Notes under the pieces: model-generated
What the model was told of the DNA's origin: nothing
The model's input: the letters and a program-made list of their open reading frames with translations, nothing else
Database searches by the model: none
Shown: positions 8,474 to 16,782 of the stretch, in pieces
Layout: each line of letters begins with the position of its first letter
Numbering within the stretch: the first letter of the stretch is position 1
DNA from: Geodermatophilus aquaeductus
Lineage (GTDB): Bacteria; Actinomycetota; Actinomycetes; Mycobacteriales; Geodermatophilaceae
DNA length: 64,000 bases
Reading direction: 5' to 3'
Assembly: GCF_900182545.1 (NCBI RefSeq)
Contig: NZ_FXTJ01000001.1
Coordinates: forward strand, 372,001-436,000
Program-made: the position numbers and the translations under genes

Positions 8474-9514
8474 ATGGCCCGAACCACCGGCTCCCGTGCG
8501 AGCAGCACGGAAGCGAAGACCAGGTTCGCCGGCAACACCGCCGGTGACCCCGCGCCGCACGACGACAAGGTCAACTCCACGCGGTTCGACAACGCCCCGA
8601 AGGGCCACGACCGCACGCCCACGGCGATGGGCACGATCAAACGGACGCTGAAGGAGTTCAGCGAGGACAACCTCACCGACTGGGCGGCCGCGCTCACCTA
8701 CTACGGCGTCCTGGCGCTCTTCCCGGCGATCATCGCGCTGGTGTCGATCGTCGGGCTGCTGACCACGCCCGAGCAGCTCACCACCGCGCTGACGACCGTG
8801 GTGCCGGGGCAGGCGGCGAACACCGTCGGCCCGGTCATCGAGCAGATCGCCGGCAACCAGAGCGCCGCCGGGATCGGCCTCGTCATCGGTCTCGCCGGTG
8901 CCATCTGGTCGGCCTCCGGCTACGTCGGCGCGTTCACCCGCGCGGCCAACGTCGTCTACGAGACGCCCGAGGGCCGCAAGGTCTGGAAGCTCAAGCCGCT
9001 GCAGCTGCTGGTCACCCTGATCGGCATCCTGTTCGCCGCCGTCATCGTCCTGATGCTGGCCCTCAGCGGGCCGGTCGTCGACGCCGTCGGCTCGGCCATC
9101 GGCCTGGGCGACACCGCCCTGACCGTGTGGAACGTCGTCAAGTGGCCGGTGATCCTCGTGATCCTGGCGCTGATGATCGCCGTCCTCTACTACTCGACGC
9201 CGAACGTCAAGCTGCGCGGCTTCAAGTGGATGAGCCCGGGTGCCGGCGTGGCGATCCTCGTCGCGGTCGTCGCCTCCGCCGCGTTCGCCTTCTACGTGGG
9301 CAACTTCGGCAGCTACAACAAGACGTACGGCGCGCTGGCCGGTGTCGTCGTCTTCCTGATCTGGTTCTGGCTCATCAACCTGGCGCTGCTGTTCGGCATC
9401 GAGTTCGACGCCGAGATGGAGCGGACCAAGGAGATGAAGGACGGCGTCCCGGCGGCCGAGAAGGAGATCCAGCTCGACGCCCGCGCCACCCCGAAGGACC
9501 GCAACACCAACTGA
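8474..9514 (+). CDS. YihY/BrkB-family inner membrane protein
   Basis: This 346-aa polytopic membrane protein has about six helices. A hydrophilic N-terminus of about 60 residues precedes the family signature DWAAALTYYGVLALFPA, and STPNVKLRGFKWMSPG and WLINLALLFGIEFDAE follow near the C-terminus, all typical of the UPF0761/BrkB family. The biochemical role of the family is unsettled; it was once misnamed RNase BN. ATG 8474 has GGAGG 6 nt upstream. A strong hairpin follows the stop, so it is probably a single-gene unit. Confidence 0.93.
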   Translation: MARTTGSRASSTEAKTRFAGNTAGDPAPHDDKVNSTRFDNAPKGHDRTPTAMGTIKRTLKEFSEDNLTDWAAALTYYGVLALFPAIIALVSIVGLLTTPEQLTTALTTVVPGQAANTVGPVIEQIAGNQSAAGIGLVIGLAGAIWSASGYVGAFTRAANVVYETPEGRKVWKLKPLQLLVTLIGILFAAVIVLMLALSGPVVDAVGSAIGLGDTALTVWNVVKWPVILVILALMIAVLYYSTPNVKLRGFKWMSPGAGVAILVAVVASAAFAFYVGNFGSYNKTYGALAGVVVFLIWFWLINLALLFGIEFDAEMERTKEMKDGVPAAEKEIQLDARATPKDRNTN

Positions 9515-9541
9515 GTCCCCGCGCGACTGAGTCCCCGCACG

Positions 9542-9585
9542 ACGACGAGGGCCCCCTCCCGGCAACGGGAGGGGGCCCTCGTCGT
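9542..9585. terminator. 20-bp hairpin with GCAA tetraloop
   Basis: Perfect arms 9542-9561 and 9566-9585 lie between convergent genes, so the hairpin probably terminates both. Confidence 0.88.
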
Positions 9586-9590
9586 GTCGG

Positions 9591-10298
9591 TCAGCGGGCG
9601 GTGGGCGGGCCGTCACCGCGGCGGGCCGGCGGGGTGCGCTCGACGACGCCGGCGACCACGGCCAGTCCCCGGCTGACCACCTGACCCGCCGGGGCGAGCG
9701 GCGCAGGCATCCGGCGGACGAGCGAGTCGACGACGTCGCGGCTGCGGTCGAGCAGCGACAGCGGCAGCCCCGACAGCGCGTTTCCCGGCGGGCGGCGGGA
9801 CACCGTCGGGTGCGGCCGGGTCGGTGAGACGCGGCGCATCACCTCCCACCGGCGGCCCAGCCGGCGCAGCTCGGCGGGGTCCAGGCGCTCCTGCAGCCGC
9901 GGGAACATCACGTCCTCCTCGTCGCGGACGTCCTCGCGCAGCACCTCGACCAGCCGCGCCAGCCGGGCCGGCCGCTCCGGGGAGTCGAGCCCGCCCTCCT
10001 CGAGCGCGGCGACGAGCTCGTTGACCTCCTGGTGCTCGATCTCGACCTGCCGGGTGATCGCGTCGCCGTCGGGCAGCACCCGGCGGACGACCGGCCAGAG
10101 GACGGTCTCCTCGGCGAAGGCGTGGCTGAACACCAGCCGGTCGATGCGGCTGAGCACCTCCTCCTGCGCGCGGCCGGTGCCGCCCTCGAGCTCGTGCAGC
10201 AGCCGGTCGAGCTCGACGTGGTCCTCGCGCTGGCGCACCAGCACACTGCCGGGCCCGCCGAGCTCGTCCTCGGTCTGGTCGGCGATGGAACGGGGCAC
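9591..10298 (-). CDS. Hemerythrin HHE-domain protein
   Basis: This 235-aa cytoplasmic protein carries a four-helix HHE cation-binding domain in its first about 150 residues. Candidate ligands are in EDHVELDRLLHE, SHAFAEETVLWP, EIEHQEVNELV and RDEEDVMFPRL. The last segment has Asp and Glu where hemerythrins often have His, so the di-iron site may be incomplete. The C-terminal about 80 residues are basic and proline-rich. GTG 10298 is preceded by GAGGAGG. Such proteins are linked to oxygen, nitric oxide or redox sensing; the role here is unknown. Confidence 0.85.
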   Translation of the reverse strand: MPRSIADQTEDELGGPGSVLVRQREDHVELDRLLHELEGGTGRAQEEVLSRIDRLVFSHAFAEETVLWPVVRRVLPDGDAITRQVEIEHQEVNELVAALEEGGLDSPERPARLARLVEVLREDVRDEEDVMFPRLQERLDPAELRRLGRRWEVMRRVSPTRPHPTVSRRPPGNALSGLPLSLLDRSRDVVDSLVRRMPAPLAPAGQVVSRGLAVVAGVVERTPPARRGDGPPTAR

Positions 10299-10448
10299 GG
10301 GGCCCTCCTCGGAAGGTGTGCGGCCGGAACCGCCGGTCCCTGCCCGGATCGGCTCCCCGCCATGCCGCCGGCGCCGGTTGCGTGCGGGGAGCCGGGGTAG
10401 GTCGGGCACACGGGACAGCGGGGTCCCGCCCCCTGAGGAGGCACTCCC

Positions 10449-11630
10449 ATGGCCGACCGACCCACCGTCACCTCGGACTTCTACGAGCTCGAGCACCTGC
10501 TGGACGACCAGGACCGGGCCACGCTGCACCGCGTCCGCGCGTTCATGGACGAGCAGGTCGAGCCGATCATCAACGAGTGGTGGACGCGCGCGCAGTTCCC
10601 GCGTCACCTGATCCCCGGGATCGCCGAGCTCGGCATCGCCGGCGCCCAGTACTCCGGGCACGGGTCGCCGGGCCGCTCGTCGCTGTTCGACGGCATGGTC
10701 TCGATGGAGCTCGGCCGCGGCGACCCCTCGGTGGCCACCTTCATGGGCGTCCACGGCGGGCTGGCCATGGGCACGCTGCACCTGTGCGCCTCCGAGGAGC
10801 AGAAGGAGCGCTGGCTGCCGGCGATGAGCCGGATGGAGCTCATCGGCGCGTTCGGGCTGACCGAGCCCGAGCACGGCTCCGACGTCGCCCGGGGGCTGCA
10901 GACGACGGCCCGCCGCGACGGCGACGAGTGGGTCCTCGACGGCGAGAAGAAGTGGATCGGCAACGGCAGCTTCGCCGACCTGGTGGTGATCTGGGCGCGA
11001 GACGTGGAGACCGACCGGGTACTCGGCTTCGTCGTCGAGACGCCGACGCCCGGCTTCAGCGCGGTCGACCTGGAGGACAAGATCGCGCTGCGGGCGGTGC
11101 AGAACGCGCACATCACCCTCGACGGCGTGCGCGTGCCCGAGGAGAACCGGCTGCAGAACGCCAACAGCTTCCGCGACACCGCCAACGTCCTGCGGGCGAC
11201 GCGGGTGAGCGTGGCGTGGTCGGCGGTGGGCTGCTCGCGCGGCGCGTACGAGCACGCGCTGCGGTACGCGACGCAGCGCGAGCAGTTCGGCAAGCCGATC
11301 GCCTCCTTCCAGCTGGTGCAGGACCTGCTGTTCCGGATGCTCGGCAACATCACCGCCTCGGCGGCGCTGTGCGCCCGGGCCTCCCAGCTGCAGGACTGCG
11401 GCATGCTCCGCGACGAGCACGCCTCCATGGCCAAGGGCTGGTCGACGATGCGGATGCGCGAGACCGTCGGCTGGGCGCGGGAGCTCATGGGCGGCAACGG
11501 GATCCTGCTGGAGAACCACGTGGGCCGGTTCGTGGCCGACGCCGAGGCCATCTACTCCTACGAGGGCACCCGCGAGGTCAACAGCCTCATCGTCGGCCGC
11601 GCGATCACCGGCACCAGCGCCATAGTCTAA
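10449..11630 (+). CDS. Acyl-CoA dehydrogenase, glutaryl-CoA dehydrogenase-like
   Basis: This 393-aa short-class flavoprotein oxidises acyl-CoA thioesters. Motifs are GAFGLTEPEHGSD (flavin), DGEKKWIGNGSFAD, REQFGKPIASFQLVQ and ELMGGNGILLENHVGRF. The catalytic-base segment YEGTREVNSLIVGRAITG resembles glutaryl-CoA dehydrogenases, which also decarboxylate to crotonyl-CoA, but the glutaryl-specific arginine cannot be confirmed without an alignment. ATG 10449 has GAGGAGG upstream. It is divergent from the hemerythrin gene and ends at a hairpin. Confidence 0.88.
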   Translation: MADRPTVTSDFYELEHLLDDQDRATLHRVRAFMDEQVEPIINEWWTRAQFPRHLIPGIAELGIAGAQYSGHGSPGRSSLFDGMVSMELGRGDPSVATFMGVHGGLAMGTLHLCASEEQKERWLPAMSRMELIGAFGLTEPEHGSDVARGLQTTARRDGDEWVLDGEKKWIGNGSFADLVVIWARDVETDRVLGFVVETPTPGFSAVDLEDKIALRAVQNAHITLDGVRVPEENRLQNANSFRDTANVLRATRVSVAWSAVGCSRGAYEHALRYATQREQFGKPIASFQLVQDLLFRMLGNITASAALCARASQLQDCGMLRDEHASMAKGWSTMRMRETVGWARELMGGNGILLENHVGRFVADAEAIYSYEGTREVNSLIVGRAITGTSAIV

Positions 11631-11633
11631 GGA

Positions 11634-11684
11634 CCCCTCTGTCCCCCACCGCTCGCACGCTCGCGGCGGGCCCCTACAGAGGGG
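11634..11684 (+). terminator. Hairpin after the acyl-CoA dehydrogenase
   Basis: Arms CCCCTCTGT (11634-11642) and ACAGAGGGG (11676-11684) enclose a GC-rich 33-nt interior that can itself pair. It lies between convergent genes. Confidence 0.6.
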
Positions 11685-11709
11685 CCGGCTGAGCGGAAGG
11701 AGCTCATCA

Positions 11710-12609
11710 TCACCGGCCGTCCCACCAGCGGGCGGCGGCCTCCTCCGGGGTGCGGCCGTCCACGGCGACGGAGCGGTTGAGGCCGATCAGGTCGATCGTC
11801 GTGAGCTGGGCGCTGACGGTGTCCAGGGCGGTGCGCAGCCGCTCGCCGCCGTCCTCGGCCACCTCGGTCCGCACCAGCGGCACCACGTTCTCCCGCGGCT
11901 GCAGCGACCGGTCGTCGCGCAGCAGGTACAGCGAGGCGTCGGTCAGCCGGGCGTCGGTGGTCTCCAGCATGCCGACGTCGATCTGCCCGGTGACCAGCGC
12001 CTCCACCGTCGCCGACCGAGACGGCATGCTGCGCACCTGGGCGAACTCCACGCCGTACACCTCGCGCAGCCCGGGCAGGCAGAACCGGCGCTCGGTGCAC
12101 TCCGGCGGCCCGCCGAAGACCAGCTGCGGCGCCATCGCGGCGAGCTGGCTGAGGGTGGTCAGGCCGTGCCGGACGGCGAGGTCGGTGAGCACGACGAACC
12201 CGTTCTGGTCCTCGGCGTCGGCGGCCGCCAGGACCGTCAGCCCCCGCGGCGCGAGGGTGGCCGCGAGCCCGTCGCGCAGGACGGCCGGGTCGTGCGACGT
12301 CGACCCCGCACCGGCCTCGAGGAACTCCGTGGCGGTGCCCAGGTAGTCGACGACGACGTCGACGACGCCCTGCTCGAGCGCCGGGAACACCACCTCACGG
12401 GTGCCGATGCCGTGCTGCACCACCACCTCGAACCCGGCCCGGCGCAGGCCCTCGGCGTAGACCTCGGCGAGCGTCTGGTTCTCGGCGAAGTCGTAGGAGG
12501 CGATGCGCACCACGCCCTCCGCCGGCGGGCCGGCGTCGGCGACGGGGCGGGTGCAGGCGCAGAGCAGGGCGGCCAGGAGGAGCAGGGCGGCAAGCGGTCG
12601 ACGGCGCAT
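11710..12609 (-). CDS. Osmoprotectant-type ABC substrate-binding lipoprotein (OpuAC family)
   Basis: This 299-aa protein has a signal peptide and lipobox LLCAC at about residues 15-19, so it should be anchored outside the membrane. The mature part is a type-F periplasmic binding fold with RIASYDFAENQTLAEVYAEG, the VVDYLGTATEF segment and the VGMLETTDARL segment seen in glycine betaine/choline-binding proteins (OpuAC/ProX). A GGAGGG sequence precedes ATG 12609. No ABC permease or ATPase is nearby, so it must work with a transporter encoded elsewhere. The ligand is inferred from the family only. Confidence 0.85.
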   Translation of the reverse strand: MRRRPLAALLLLAALLCACTRPVADAGPPAEGVVRIASYDFAENQTLAEVYAEGLRRAGFEVVVQHGIGTREVVFPALEQGVVDVVVDYLGTATEFLEAGAGSTSHDPAVLRDGLAATLAPRGLTVLAAADAEDQNGFVVLTDLAVRHGLTTLSQLAAMAPQLVFGGPPECTERRFCLPGLREVYGVEFAQVRSMPSRSATVEALVTGQIDVGMLETTDARLTDASLYLLRDDRSLQPRENVVPLVRTEVAEDGGERLRTALDTVSAQLTTIDLIGLNRSVAVDGRTPEEAAARWWDGR

Positions 12610-12726
12610 CGCAGGCCCTCCCGGGAGGAGGCGGCGCCCCCCGCGGCGGGGGTGGGGGGAACGCTAGCCCCGACCGGGACCTAGGTCGATGGTCCCCGGG
12701 ACGCTTCCGGAGCAACATCAGGCGGC

Positions 12727-14463
12727 ATGGCGGCCACGACGCGGGCCCCGACGACGCCGGTGCCGCCGGCGTCGGCTGCGGCGCAGCAACCGGCCAGCGG
12801 GGAGGTCCGGCGCCCGGACCCCCCGCCGATCCAGCGCGTCCGCCGTCGGCGCCGTCCCTCGGGTGAGCCGCCACCCCTGCCGCGCCACCTCAACGCCTCG
12901 GGCAAGTGGTGGCTGGCCTCCAGCGGCGTGGTCCTGGTCAGCCTGGTCGTCGTCGTGGCCACGCGCAGCGTGGCGTTCTTCGACCAGCTGGACACGCGGG
13001 TCCTGCAGGCGATCGCCGAGATCCGCTCCCCCGCTCTGACGGAGGTCGCCGAGGTCACCGGGGTCCTCGGCACCAGCCGGGCGATCCACGTGGTGTGGCT
13101 GGTCAACATCGCCGTCCTCGCCGTCTGCCGGCGCTGGCGGCACCTGCTCGTGCTGGTCGTCGTCGGCATCCTGGTGATCAACCTGGCCGCGACGGCGGCG
13201 GCCACGCTGCAGCGGCCGCGGCCCTACGAGGTCGAGATCCTCGGCCCCTGGCTGGGCTACTCCATGCCCTCGCTCCCCATGACGGTGCTCGCGACCTTCC
13301 TGGTCAGCAGCCTGTACTCGCTGGTCCCCGCCGGGCGCCGCCGCAACGCCGCCAAGTGGGTCGTCCTCGTCCTGCTGCTGGTGACCGCCTCGTCGCGGCT
13401 CTACCTGGCCCAGGACCACCCCACCGACGTCGTCGCCGGGGTCGTCCTCGGCGTCGCCGTGCCGTTGGCGGCGTTCCGGCTGCTGACGCCCAACGAGGTC
13501 TACCCGGTCCGCTACCGGCGGGGCAGCCCCGCCCACCTCGACGTCACCGGGGCGCGCGGCGAGGCGATCACCCGGGCGCTGCAGGACCAGCTCGGCGTCG
13601 TGGCCACCTCGGTGACGCCGTTCGGCCTGGCCGGGTCGGGCGGCTCGACCCCGCTGAAGATCACCGTCAAGGCGCCGGGGGACGAGGAGAGCTGCGTCTT
13701 CGGCAAGCTCTACGCCGCCACGCACGTCCGCTCCGACCGCTGGTTCAAGCTCGGCCGCACGCTGCTCTACGGCCGGCTCGAGGACGAGAAGCCCTACCAC
13801 TCGGTCCGCCGCCTGGTGCAGTACGAGGACTACGTCCTGCGGCTGCTGTCGGACGCGGCCCTGCCGGTGCCGCACCCGCTCGGGATCGTCGAGATCACCC
13901 CGGAGCGCGAGTACCTGCTGGTCGCCGAGTTCCTGCAGGGCGCCCGCGAGATCGGCGAGTCCGACATCGACGAGGGGGTCATCGACCAGGGGCTCGCCGT
14001 CGTGCGACGCATGTGGGAGATCGGGATGGCCCACCGCGACATCAAGCCGGCCAACCTGATGGTCCGCGACGGCACGCTGTTCATGATCGACTCCGCGTTC
14101 GCCGAGATCCGGCCCAGTCCCTGGCGGCAGGCCGTCGACCTGGCCAACATGATGCTGGTCCTCGCGCTGCGCACCGACGCCCCGACGGTCTACGCCCGGG
14201 CCCGCCTGCAGTTCTCCGACGAGGAGATCGCCGAGGCCTTCGCCGCCACCCGCGGCCTGACCATGCCCTCGCAGCTGCGCCGCATGCTGCGGGCGCAGGG
14301 CCGGGACCTGCACAAGGAGTTCCTCGACCTGCTGCCCTACCGGCTGCCGCCGGTGCGCATCCAGCGCTGGACCTGGCGCCGGGTCGGGCTCAGCGTCGTC
14401 ACGGTCGTCGCGCTGCTGCTCACCGTGGGCATCGTCATCGACCTGCTGGGCTCCCCGCTGTGA
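12727..14463 (+). CDS. PAP2-like membrane domain fused to a kinase-like domain
   Basis: This 578-aa protein has a disordered Pro/Arg-rich N-terminus, a first helix at about 59-79 and a PAP2-like membrane region to about 260. A cytoplasmic kinase-like domain (about 270-540) follows, then one C-terminal helix. PAP2 motif 2 is PSLP instead of PSGH (about 181-184), no Lys of motif 1 is evident, and motif 3 reads SRLYLAQDHPTD with the His shifted by one. Phosphatase activity is therefore doubtful. The kinase part keeps HRDIKPANLMV (about 436), but the DFG position reads DSA. It is first gene of an overlapping operon with lipoprotein, UPF0104 and two intact PAP2 genes. No clear ribosome binding site is seen before ATG 12727. 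Confidence 0.8.
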   Translation: MAATTRAPTTPVPPASAAAQQPASGEVRRPDPPPIQRVRRRRRPSGEPPPLPRHLNASGKWWLASSGVVLVSLVVVVATRSVAFFDQLDTRVLQAIAEIRSPALTEVAEVTGVLGTSRAIHVVWLVNIAVLAVCRRWRHLLVLVVVGILVINLAATAAATLQRPRPYEVEILGPWLGYSMPSLPMTVLATFLVSSLYSLVPAGRRRNAAKWVVLVLLLVTASSRLYLAQDHPTDVVAGVVLGVAVPLAAFRLLTPNEVYPVRYRRGSPAHLDVTGARGEAITRALQDQLGVVATSVTPFGLAGSGGSTPLKITVKAPGDEESCVFGKLYAATHVRSDRWFKLGRTLLYGRLEDEKPYHSVRRLVQYEDYVLRLLSDAALPVPHPLGIVEITPEREYLLVAEFLQGAREIGESDIDEGVIDQGLAVVRRMWEIGMAHRDIKPANLMVRDGTLFMIDSAFAEIRPSPWRQAVDLANMMLVLALRTDAPTVYARARLQFSDEEIAEAFAATRGLTMPSQLRRMLRAQGRDLHKEFLDLLPYRLPPVRIQRWTWRRVGLSVVTVVALLLTVGIVIDLLGSPL

Positions 14464-15062
14464 CGCGGCCGGTGCTGCCCGCCCTCCTGACGAGCACGCT
14501 GCTGGTGGCCGGCTGCACCGGCCAGGGCACGAGCGTCAGCAGCGAGGTGCCGGCCTGCGCGGCCGGGGACGACGCCACCGTGGCGAACGGCGTCGTCCTC
14601 ATGGCGCAGGCGGTGCCGACGGCGTCCTGGGTGCCCTGCGTGGAGAACGTCCCGGTCGGCTGGAGCTTCGCCGGCCTCGACGCCCGCTCCGGGTCGGCCC
14701 GCTTCTGGCTGGACTCCGACCGCGACGGCGCGCACGCCATCGAGGTGCGGCTCAACGGAGCGTGCGACACCCGCGGCGCCACCGAGATCCCCAGCGAGCT
14801 CGACGAGCTGCGCCGGTACGAGCGGGTGGAGCAGGTGAGCCCCCAGTACCTGGGCCGCCGCTACTACGTCTTCGACGGCGGCTGCCTGACCGTCGTCTTC
14901 ACGCTGTCCGGGGACAACCGCGGCGAGCCGCTGGCGCTGGCCACGCAGAGCCTCGGCGTCGTGAGCCGGGAGGACCTGGCCGATCAGGTGTACGAGGCGA
15001 GCGGCGAGCGGCTGCACCTGGACCCGCCCGCCGGCACCGAGGGCGAGGGGAGCCCGCCATGA
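14460..15062 (+). CDS. Hypothetical lipoprotein of the lipid operon
   Basis: This 200-aa protein starts with GTG in a GTGA overlap with the preceding stop. A short hydrophobic leader ends in lipobox LVAGC at about residues 16-20, predicting a lipid-anchored extracytoplasmic protein. The mature part contains five Cys (including C after EVPA, VPC, NGAC and GGC), suggesting disulfides, and ends in a Glu/Gly-rich tail. I recognise no domain. Its position between a membrane kinase-like protein and a UPF0104 protein suggests a role at the outer face of the membrane. Confidence 0.8.
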   Translation: MTRPVLPALLTSTLLVAGCTGQGTSVSSEVPACAAGDDATVANGVVLMAQAVPTASWVPCVENVPVGWSFAGLDARSGSARFWLDSDRDGAHAIEVRLNGACDTRGATEIPSELDELRRYERVEQVSPQYLGRRYYVFDGGCLTVVFTLSGDNRGEPLALATQSLGVVSREDLADQVYEASGERLHLDPPAGTEGEGSPP

Positions 15063-16162
15063 CCGCCGTCGCGCCCCAGGCGCCACCAGCCAAGCCCTCC
15101 AGGAGCACACCCCTCTGGCGCCGGCTGCTGCCGCCGGTGCTCTCCCTGGTCCTGCTGGCCGGCGTCCTCTTCTGGTTCCTGCCGCAGTTCACCAGCCTGT
15201 CCGACGTCTGGTCGGCGGTGCGCGGCATGTCCTGGGCCGAGCTGGGCCTGCTGGCGGCCGCCACGGTGTGGAACCTGGCCACGTACCAGTTCGTGATGGT
15301 CGTGACCATGCCGGGGCTGCGGCTGCGGGAGGCGACGGTCTCGTCGCTGACCACCACGGCGGTGTCGAACACCGTGGTCGGCGGGGCGGCGATCTCCCTC
15401 GGGCTGACCTACGGGATGAACTCCTCCTGGGGCTTCTCCCGCTCCCGGACGTCGGTGTCCCTGCTGCTGTCGGGGCTCTGGAACAACTTCGCCAAGCTGG
15501 CGCTGCCGGTCCTCGCCCTGTCGCTGCTGGCCCTCACCTCGGCGCCGACCGCCGGGCGGATGGTGGCGGGCCTGGCCGGGGTGGGGGGTCTGATCGCCGC
15601 CGTGGTCCTGCTCGGCCTGCTGCTGCGCAGCCGGGAGAGCGCGGCCCGGATCGGCACCGGCGCGGGCCGGGTGGTCTCGGCCCTGCTGCGGCCCTTCGGC
15701 CGGCCGCCGGTGGCGGGCTGGGACCGGGCGACGACGAAGTTCCGCGACCGGACGGCGCTGCTGCTGCGCGCCCGCTGGCACTGGCTGACCCTCGCCACGC
15801 TGGTCAGCCAGGTCTCGCTGTTCGTCGTCCTGCTGATCGCGCTGCGCGCCGTGGGCGTGACGGCGGAGCAGGTCAGCGCGCTCGAGGCGCTGGCGGTCTT
15901 CGCCTTCGCCCGGCTGCTCACCGCCATCCCGTTCACCCCGGGCGGGCTGGGCGTCATCGAGCTGGCCCTGATCACCGGCCTGTCCGCGGCCGGCGGCACC
16001 CGGTCGCTCGTGGCGGCGGCGGTCCTCGTCTTCCGCGGGCTCACCTACGTGCTGCCCATCCCGCTCGGTGTCGGGACCTACGTGTTCTGGCGGCGCAACC
16101 GCTCGTGGCGGCGGGAGCCGAACTCCGCACCCCGCACGGACCTGGTGCCGGAGACGGCGTGA
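15059..16162 (+). CDS. UPF0104 / lysylphosphatidylglycerol synthase transmembrane-domain protein
   Basis: This 367-aa integral membrane protein has about eight helices and resembles the flippase half of MprF and the AglD/UPF0104 family. Indicators are the TTTAVSNTVVGGAAISLG segment and the C-terminal AFAFARLLTAIPFTPGGLGVIEL signature, which closely fits the family PFTPGGLGVVE motif. No aminoacyl-transferase domain is present, so it probably moves or modifies a lipid headgroup without making lysyl-PG. It starts in an ATGA overlap and ends in a GTGA overlap with its neighbours. Confidence 0.88.
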   Translation: MTAVAPQAPPAKPSRSTPLWRRLLPPVLSLVLLAGVLFWFLPQFTSLSDVWSAVRGMSWAELGLLAAATVWNLATYQFVMVVTMPGLRLREATVSSLTTTAVSNTVVGGAAISLGLTYGMNSSWGFSRSRTSVSLLLSGLWNNFAKLALPVLALSLLALTSAPTAGRMVAGLAGVGGLIAAVVLLGLLLRSRESAARIGTGAGRVVSALLRPFGRPPVAGWDRATTKFRDRTALLLRARWHWLTLATLVSQVSLFVVLLIALRAVGVTAEQVSALEALAVFAFARLLTAIPFTPGGLGVIELALITGLSAAGGTRSLVAAAVLVFRGLTYVLPIPLGVGTYVFWRRNRSWRREPNSAPRTDLVPETA

Positions 16163-16782
16163 GAGGGGTGGCGGTCACCCGCCCCCGCCCGGCCACGCGG
16201 CACCTCCGCGACCTCCTCCTGGCGGGGGTGGGCGCGCTCGTGCTGGTGCTGGCGGCGCTGCCGATCGAGCGGACGTCGGTGCCCGCGGCGGAGGCGGACC
16301 TGTTCCGGGTGGTCAACGGGGTGGACCTGCTCCCCTTCGTCCTCGTCTGGCCGGTCATGCAGCTGGGGAACGTCCTCGTCGTGCCCGCCAGCGCGCTGGT
16401 CGCCGCCGCGCTGCGGCGCTGGCGCCTGGCGGCGGGGCTGCTGCTCGGCGGCGCCGGGACGTACCTGGCGGCGAAGGCGATCAAGGACGTCGTCGTGCGC
16501 GGCCGGCCCGACGGGCTGCTCGCCGACGTCGTCATCCGCGGGGCCGCCGCCCACGGCCGCGGCTTCCTCTCCGGGCACGCCGCCGTCGTCGTCACCCTGG
16601 TGACGATCGCCTGGCCGTGGCTGGGGCGCCGCGGGCGGATCGCCGCGGTGCTGCTGGCGGCGCTGGTCTGCCTGGCGCGGGTGTGGACCGCGGCGCACCT
16701 GCCCCTGGACGTCGTCGGCGGCGTGGGGCTCGGTCTGCTGGTGGGCGGTCTGGTGCGGCTGGTCGTCGGGCGCCCCGGCTGA
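16159..16782 (+). CDS. PAP2-family phosphatase
   Basis: This 207-aa membrane phosphatase has about six helices. All three catalytic motifs are intact: KDVVVRGRP, FLSGHAA and ARVWTAAHLPLD. It should remove phosphate from a lipid phosphate or pyrophosphate, such as phosphatidate or undecaprenyl-PP. GTG 16159 overlaps the preceding stop (GTGA); GTG 16168, behind GAGAGGGG, is an in-frame alternative. It is followed with a 1-nt overlap by a second PAP2 gene. Confidence 0.88.
   Translation: MRGVAVTRPRPATRHLRDLLLAGVGALVLVLAALPIERTSVPAAEADLFRVVNGVDLLPFVLVWPVMQLGNVLVVPASALVAAALRRWRLAAGLLLGGAGTYLAAKAIKDVVVRGRPDGLLADVVIRGAAAHGRGFLSGHAAVVVTLVTIAWPWLGRRGRIAAVLLAALVCLARVWTAAHLPLDVVGGVGLGLLVGGLVRLVVGRPG

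Noticed and set aside
12727..14463. Annotation as an active PAP2 phosphatase
   Set aside because: The catalytic His of PSGH and the motif 1 Lys are missing, so only fold similarity is claimed.
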